Part shown: positions 41,307-41,352 of the stretch, one piece after another
Layout: each line of letters opens with the position of its first letter
Numbering within the stretch: the first letter of the stretch is position 1
From: Nitrospira sp.
GTDB taxonomy: Bacteria > Nitrospirota > Nitrospiria > Nitrospirales > Nitrospiraceae
Direction of reading: 5' to 3'
Length of the DNA: 41,352 nucleotides
Assembly: GCA_016873395.1 (NCBI GenBank)
Contig: VGXG01000021.1
Span: 1-41,352 of the forward strand
Made by a program: the position numbers and the translations under genes
The notes under the pieces: model-generated
What the model was told of the DNA's origin: nothing
Seen by the model: the letters and a program-made list of their open reading frames with translations, nothing else
Databases searched by the model: none

Positions 41307-41352
41307 CCAAGAGCTCACGCACCCTCCGCACCAAGATATCCGGTGCGAACGG
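41293..41352 (-). CDS. partial gene at the window edge (C-terminal end only)
   Basis: Nineteen codons read from the window edge, ending LVRRVRELLDEGR and a TGA at 41295-41293. The phrase PFAPDILVRR resembles the end of small nucleotidyltransferase proteins, but the fragment is too short to be sure. The stop overlaps the START-like gene start by 14 bp, as in an operon. Confidence 0.35.
   Translation of the reverse strand, partial: PFAPDILVRRVRELLDEGR

Overview
The window is GC-rich chromosomal DNA (about 60% or more by eye) from a Gram-negative bacterium. The gene set suggests a Nitrospira-like member of the Nitrospirota: a stand-alone cbb3-like haem-copper oxidase subunit, a Tll0287-type haem sensor, a TVP38 / mercuric-reductase-like / DUF3047 operon, an ECF sigma factor with a zf-HC2 partner, and many SUMF1, PII-like and CBS-DHH proteins. 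This assignment is an inference from gene families. There is no rRNA or tRNA, and no CRISPR array or complete insertion sequence was seen.

Layout: 0.1-0.7 kb, a RelE/ParE-type toxin followed by a Phd/YefM-type antitoxin. 0.7-2.3 kb, three minus-strand genes without clear function. 2.4-5.8 kb, a tight plus-strand operon: thiD, haem-copper oxidase subunit I-like protein, alpha/beta hydrolase, small membrane protein. 5.8-8.1 kb, minus-strand SUMF1-domain protein and methyltransferase, then a MOSC protein and its small partner. 8.2-10.7 kb, a DUF3015-like lipoprotein, a probable Lhr remnant, a CPBP protease and a 210-bp element with terminal inverted repeats. 10.7-12.5 kb, a class V aminotransferase and a c-type haem sensor. 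12.6-17.6 kb, GAF histidine kinase, amidohydrolase, DnaJ-domain protein and MFS transporter. 17.7-22.1 kb, a PII-like protein, a large DHH-CBS-tRNA nucleotidyltransferase fusion, a caspase-like pseudogene, a four-helix-bundle protein and a DUF5674 protein. 22.4-25.1 kb, a NarL-type two-component pair, a small zinc-ribbon protein and a lipoprotein. 25.1-29.7 kb, a minus-strand redox operon, then the zf-HC2 and ECF sigma genes. 29.7-36.1 kb, glycogen debranching enzyme, cytochrome b5 reductase-like oxidoreductase, MsrA and a parallel beta-helix protein. 36.2-41.3 kb, coaE, a patch of decayed accessory genes (DprA-like frameshift, DUF5615 with a nonsense codon, truncated nucleotidyltransferase), trxB, thiI and a START-like protein.

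The most unusual signal is intergenic. At least nine places carry the same architecture with different words: a run of 7-nt (once 8-nt) degenerate words, a short spacer, then the reverse complement of such a run. Several overlap gene ends and supply the last codons and the stop codon; others lie between divergent genes. One single arm has become the start of a coding sequence. The architecture is shared although the words are not, which points to a common generating mechanism.

The window also records gene decay: five or six pseudogenes with distinct lesions (internal deletion plus frameshift, homopolymer slip, amber codon, junction truncation). Together they suggest small-scale erosion of accessory genes between conserved housekeeping genes (thiD, coaE, trxB, thiI, CCA-adding enzyme, msrA).
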